A stretch of 64,000 nucleotides of DNA from Campylobacter concisus (lineage in GTDB: Bacteria; Campylobacterota; Campylobacteria; Campylobacterales; Campylobacteraceae): the NCBI RefSeq assembly GCF_003048835.2, contig NZ_CP060705.1, forward strand, positions 1,550,001 to 1,614,000. The letters are read 5' to 3'. Below are positions 60,942 through 64,000 of this stretch, one piece after another. The notes under the pieces are model-generated. The model ran no database searches and was not told where the DNA came from. It worked only from the letters and a program-made list of their open reading frames with translations. Made by a program: the position numbers and the translations under genes. Positions within the stretch are counted from its first letter, which is position 1; each line of letters starts with the position of its first letter.

Positions 60942-62093
60942 ATGAAAGTCTCTTATAACTCCATCTTAACAAAACAGCACTACCAAAAACATACAAAAAG
61001 CGAAGGCTTTGCAAATTTCCTACCCAATACTCCAAATATAAATTCGATCAGCCAAGTCACTACTCCTAAAAATGACTTTGTTTCATCTAGCGCTATCGAC
61101 TCTCTTTATCAGGCCAAATTTACTTCACAAGAGGGCTATGGATATAGTGTAGATGCTAAAGGATTTATGGGAGCTGATTTTAACAAAGCAGCAGGTTTGC
61201 CACAGGACTTTAAAATCCACAAAAGCACGCTTGATGCGATAGTGCTACACAATCAAAAGCACCCAAACTTTACAAATATTTTAATGGATACAAGAAAGGA
61301 TAATGCGCTATTTGGAGAGGATAGCTTTGCAAATATCGATCTAGCAGACACTATAAAGCAATACTATAAAATTTTTGATCAAATTTCAGCTGGAGTTATT
61401 AGTAAGGGTAAAGAATTTTACTCAGCCGAGGACCTAGCAAAGATGCCAAAGGGCTACTTTTCAAAAGATAAAAAAATAGAGCATGTTGAATACCTAATGG
61501 GTAGGATGACTAGCGACGGGCTAGATGGACTAACCGACAGAAGCAATGAAAAGATAACTCATATCTTTAGAACAACTCAAGACGTAGAAAATGCACGCAA
61601 GCTAGTAAATGATCTAAGCGATATAAATGTAGAAGTCAATGGAAATTTCCTTGACTTTTCTCCAGAAGTGATGACAACTGAGCATACTATCCCTTATATG
61701 TGGGTTAGCAGTGCTGGATATGACTTTAAGCCTGATATGTCTGTATATGACAATGAACAAGGCTATACTAAGGAGCAAATCTTTGTAGCATTTTTAAAAA
61801 ACGAGCAAGGTCTTGTGCTGCAAGGTGGCACAACAAGGATAACCGACGAGGCTCTTAGTGTATATAAAAACTATCAAATAATTACAAAGCAAGATAGAAG
61901 CGAGATAGGCATACCAAAGGCTTATTATGATGAGATACTATCTGGTAAGAAAGATCTAAAGGATATACTAGCTAGGATTTTAAAGCTTAGAAATTTAGAG
62001 CTTAAAAAAGATCAAACACTCGAGGGGCTAGCAAGTAAAATAATGGATGTTTTAAAAGAATTTGATGAGAGGACGAAGACAAGAGAGCTTTAA
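60942..62093 (+). CDS. Probable flagellum-dependent secreted protein (Cj0814-like)
   Basis: A 383-residue protein without a signal peptide or membrane span. The N-terminus is low in structure and rich in S, N and T, as in flagellar export substrates. The segment GYGYSVDAKGFMGADFNKAAGLPQDFKIHKSTLD resembles, from memory, the Cj0814 family of flagellum-dependent secreted proteins. The upstream RpoN promoter supports co-regulation with flagella. The ATG follows CAAGGAGTAAGCC. Family name is from memory and should be tested; role unknown. Confidence 0.7.
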   Translation: MKVSYNSILTKQHYQKHTKSEGFANFLPNTPNINSISQVTTPKNDFVSSSAIDSLYQAKFTSQEGYGYSVDAKGFMGADFNKAAGLPQDFKIHKSTLDAIVLHNQKHPNFTNILMDTRKDNALFGEDSFANIDLADTIKQYYKIFDQISAGVISKGKEFYSAEDLAKMPKGYFSKDKKIEHVEYLMGRMTSDGLDGLTDRSNEKITHIFRTTQDVENARKLVNDLSDINVEVNGNFLDFSPEVMTTEHTIPYMWVSSAGYDFKPDMSVYDNEQGYTKEQIFVAFLKNEQGLVLQGGTTRITDEALSVYKNYQIITKQDRSEIGIPKAYYDEILSGKKDLKDILARILKLRNLELKKDQTLEGLASKIMDVLKEFDERTKTREL

Positions 62094-62145
62094 AAAATAT
62101 AACATAGTAGGCATTCGCTCTAAGCCCTTTTAGACTATAAACTAC

Positions 62146-62171
62146 TAAACATTTTTTATATTTGCCGATAT
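62146..62171 (+). promoter_or_regulatory. Possible sigma-28 (FliA) promoter
   Basis: TAAA, then 14 bases, then GCCGATAT resembles the sigma-28 consensus TAAA-N15-GCCGATAA, with the spacer one base short. It lies 28 bases before the next ATG. Confidence 0.6.
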
Positions 62172-62198
62172 AAGATATATATTTTAAAAGGATTTAGA

Positions 62199-63953
62199 AT
62201 GAATATATCACCAAATTTAGAGCCCATAAATATAAATTTACCCAAAGATATGATCTATTCAAGGGTCCTTCTTGGCGTAGATAGAGTGCAAACTTTAGAC
62301 AATACAAATTTAAAGTCTGAGCTTAAAGACATCGCTACTAAGCTTATCTCAAATAGCACTTACTCTATCATCCAAAGCGCCAGCACCAGTGGCGTGAAGT
62401 CAGAGTATGCTAAAGCAGATAGTGGGACAAACGATGCTTTTTCTTATGTGGATATACAAAGAAGAAACTGGGACAAAAAAGACTTTGAGAACAAATATCT
62501 CTTTGGCGAAGATGCCTCAGCGCTAAGGAAAGTGGATCAAACTAGCACCTATTTCTCATCTATAAATTCAAAAACTCCCATTAAGCCCATTGCGGCAGCA
62601 GATACTAAATTTACAAATTTAAATGACTACGCCTATGAAAAAACGATAAAAACTTCACTGGGTGATGTAGAGGTCTTTTTGGATCTTTATGACGATAATG
62701 ACAAACTAGGCATAGGCAAGCTAGACGCAAATGGATTTTTATTTAACTTTGATAGCAACAAGGACGGAGTGATAAATTCTGGTGATAAATACTTTGATAA
62801 GCTAAAGGTTAGAGGCTACGATAAAGACGGTAATGAGAAAATTTTCAAACTAAGCGAAGTTACGAGCGAGATAAACCTTAACGACTTTATTAAAAAGGAT
62901 ATTAGAAATTTAAGCCATGAGGCTATGGACTTTGCTAGCAAAAATACGGTTGATTATAGAGTTAGTTTAAACAACTCAAACCCTTATACTCTATTTTCAG
63001 CCGAGTATCGCTACCAAAAGATAGACAAAGAAGAGACTAATAAATTTTTCAAAGACCATGCAGACCAAGACGGCTGGGTAGATCTTAGGGATAATAAGAT
63101 ATTTAACGAAGAGAGCGGCTTAAGTAACTTTGCCTATGAGAAAGTTGGCTTTGACGGCAAGAAAAGGCTTAGTGAGTTTAACCCTATCATAAAACCATCT
63201 GGATCTAAACAAGATGAGAGCTTTTCATACGCAGGCTATCAAAAAGATAGCTTTATGAAATTTTATAATGACTACCAAAAAGAGTCTAGCGCTCACAGCA
63301 AAGACGTAGAGTGGATAAGCAAAAATTTAAAAGAAAATGATGTAGAAGACGCAGATGATCTCATCTCAAAGCTAAAAGCCACAAAGTCATCTTATATGAT
63401 CGCTATGCAGAGTGAGTTTGAAAAGGCAACTGGGCTTGAGTTTAGCCTAGAAAATTTAGAAAGAGTAAAGCATGCTTTTGAGAGTGATACGAGCAAGGCA
63501 GCAGCTGCACTAAAAGACACAGACAGCGTAATAGCTATGAAGCTAAATAAAAATGGCACGATCACACTTAAATTTGACAGCGGAAGAGAGCTAGAGGTAA
63601 AAGAAATTTATAGTGACACGGGCAAGCTAATAAGCAAAGATGACAAAGATAGCAAAAGAGCAAGTATAAATTTAGATGCCAAAACCATGAATGATGTAGA
63701 GCTAAATAGACTTGACTTTAAGGATATAGGCATAAAGCAAGATGAGAAGATATCTAGCCTAAAAGAGCTTGGAGCAAAGCTCATTAAAAACCTCTCTGAT
63801 AAATTTACAAGTAAATTTCTGATCGGACTTGAAAACGGCAAAAGTATCACCACCAAAGAAATTTACAACATCACCTACCTTGAAAATGACCTAAAATTTA
63901 AAGAGCTATCTAGCAAAGATAGGCTTTATAAAAAGGTAGATACGAGAGTTTAG
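62199..63953 (+). CDS. Probable secreted protein with EF-hand-like site
   Basis: A 584-residue protein with no signal peptide. An EF-hand-like loop, DSNKDGVINSGD, lies near residues 188-199, followed by YDKDGNEK; a second acidic patch, DHADQDGWVDLRDNKIF, is near residue 290. The rest is rich in K, D, S and N. It is not recognised beyond a loose likeness to large flagellum-linked secreted proteins of Campylobacter. It follows the Cj0814-like gene by 105 bases behind a sigma-28-like promoter, and has AAAAGGATTTAGA before its ATG. Confidence 0.65.
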   Translation: MNISPNLEPININLPKDMIYSRVLLGVDRVQTLDNTNLKSELKDIATKLISNSTYSIIQSASTSGVKSEYAKADSGTNDAFSYVDIQRRNWDKKDFENKYLFGEDASALRKVDQTSTYFSSINSKTPIKPIAAADTKFTNLNDYAYEKTIKTSLGDVEVFLDLYDDNDKLGIGKLDANGFLFNFDSNKDGVINSGDKYFDKLKVRGYDKDGNEKIFKLSEVTSEINLNDFIKKDIRNLSHEAMDFASKNTVDYRVSLNNSNPYTLFSAEYRYQKIDKEETNKFFKDHADQDGWVDLRDNKIFNEESGLSNFAYEKVGFDGKKRLSEFNPIIKPSGSKQDESFSYAGYQKDSFMKFYNDYQKESSAHSKDVEWISKNLKENDVEDADDLISKLKATKSSYMIAMQSEFEKATGLEFSLENLERVKHAFESDTSKAAAALKDTDSVIAMKLNKNGTITLKFDSGRELEVKEIYSDTGKLISKDDKDSKRASINLDAKTMNDVELNRLDFKDIGIKQDEKISSLKELGAKLIKNLSDKFTSKFLIGLENGKSITTKEIYNITYLENDLKFKELSSKDRLYKKVDTRV

Positions 63954-63963
63954 GAGTAAATTT

Positions 63964-64000
63964 ATGCAAACTAAAAACCTTTGTAAAATAAATCTTTTCA
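63964..64000 (+). CDS. Start of a further gene, cut by the window edge
   Basis: ATG at 63964 behind TAGGAGTAAATTT, ten bases after the previous stop. Only 12 codons (MQTKNLCKINLF) are visible, so nothing can be said about function except likely co-transcription with the gene before it. Confidence 0.55.
   Translation, partial: MQTKNLCKINLF

Overview
The window is chromosomal DNA from an epsilonproteobacterium, almost certainly a Campylobacter and most likely of the C. concisus group. The evidence is the AT-rich style (AAATTT-rich spacers), the gene orders (racR-racS-recR beside divergent dnaJ; trpGD-trpF-trpB-trpA followed by fliN; plsY-folB-cosR; obg to parA-parB to atp), and a CosR-type regulator. 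The species call is inference; no rRNA lies in the window.

Layout. 1-10.5 kb: one long leftward gene string, obgE, a small EF-hand protein, fmt, thiD, birA, parA, parB and the F1F0 ATP synthase genes atpF', F, H, A, G and D (D is cut by the window edge). 10.7-18.8 kb: polA, a DUF2809 membrane protein, a dcuB-type C4-dicarboxylate transporter with an extra ~100-residue loop, flhB, an unknown conserved gene, and rplU-rpmA. 18.9-34 kb: uvrA, a 2x[4Fe-4S] ferredoxin, ndk, a yceD-rpmF-plsX-fabH cluster, a peroxiredoxin, a PilZ/HerA-like ATPase pair, plsY-folB, then cosR overlapped by a histidine kinase gene, and a Ppx/GppA phosphatase. 34-44 kb (leftward): fliO-like, fliN and a CheX-like gene, the trp cluster (no trpE or trpC seen), recR-racS-racR, and divergent dnaJ. 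44.1-45.1 kb is a gene-free block of related hairpin repeats. 45.1-47.7 kb: pyk and an orphan TRAP solute-binding protein.

The accessory part starts near 47.8 kb. First comes a toxin-immunity locus: two mosaic paralogous membrane-anchored proteins, a truncated first piece of an effector, and an intact 1064-residue lipase (GHSLGG) with a C-terminal PAAR-like module. This looks like a type VI secretion phospholipase effector whose unit has been duplicated and reshuffled. moeA and yedE follow. A 5.3-kb element is integrated at a tRNA-Met gene, bounded by 53-bp direct repeats (55278-55330 and 60625-60677). It carries two different tyrosine recombinases, a small membrane protein, an unknown 103-residue protein, and about 1.3 kb of non-coding DNA with two duplicated arrays of TATC-type motifs spaced 10-12 bp apart. 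A 23-bp repeat sits just inside each end, and a long hairpin lies beside the unknown gene. To its right are two genes for probable flagellum-dependent secreted proteins, one behind a clear sigma-54 promoter and the other behind a sigma-28-like promoter, plus the start of a third gene.

The best candidates for undescribed biology are the phased TATC arrays in the tRNA-Met element, the compensating hairpin repeats at 34.2 and 44.2-45.1 kb, the duplicated effector-immunity locus, and the CosR-like regulator with an intact phosphorylation site and its own adjacent kinase.
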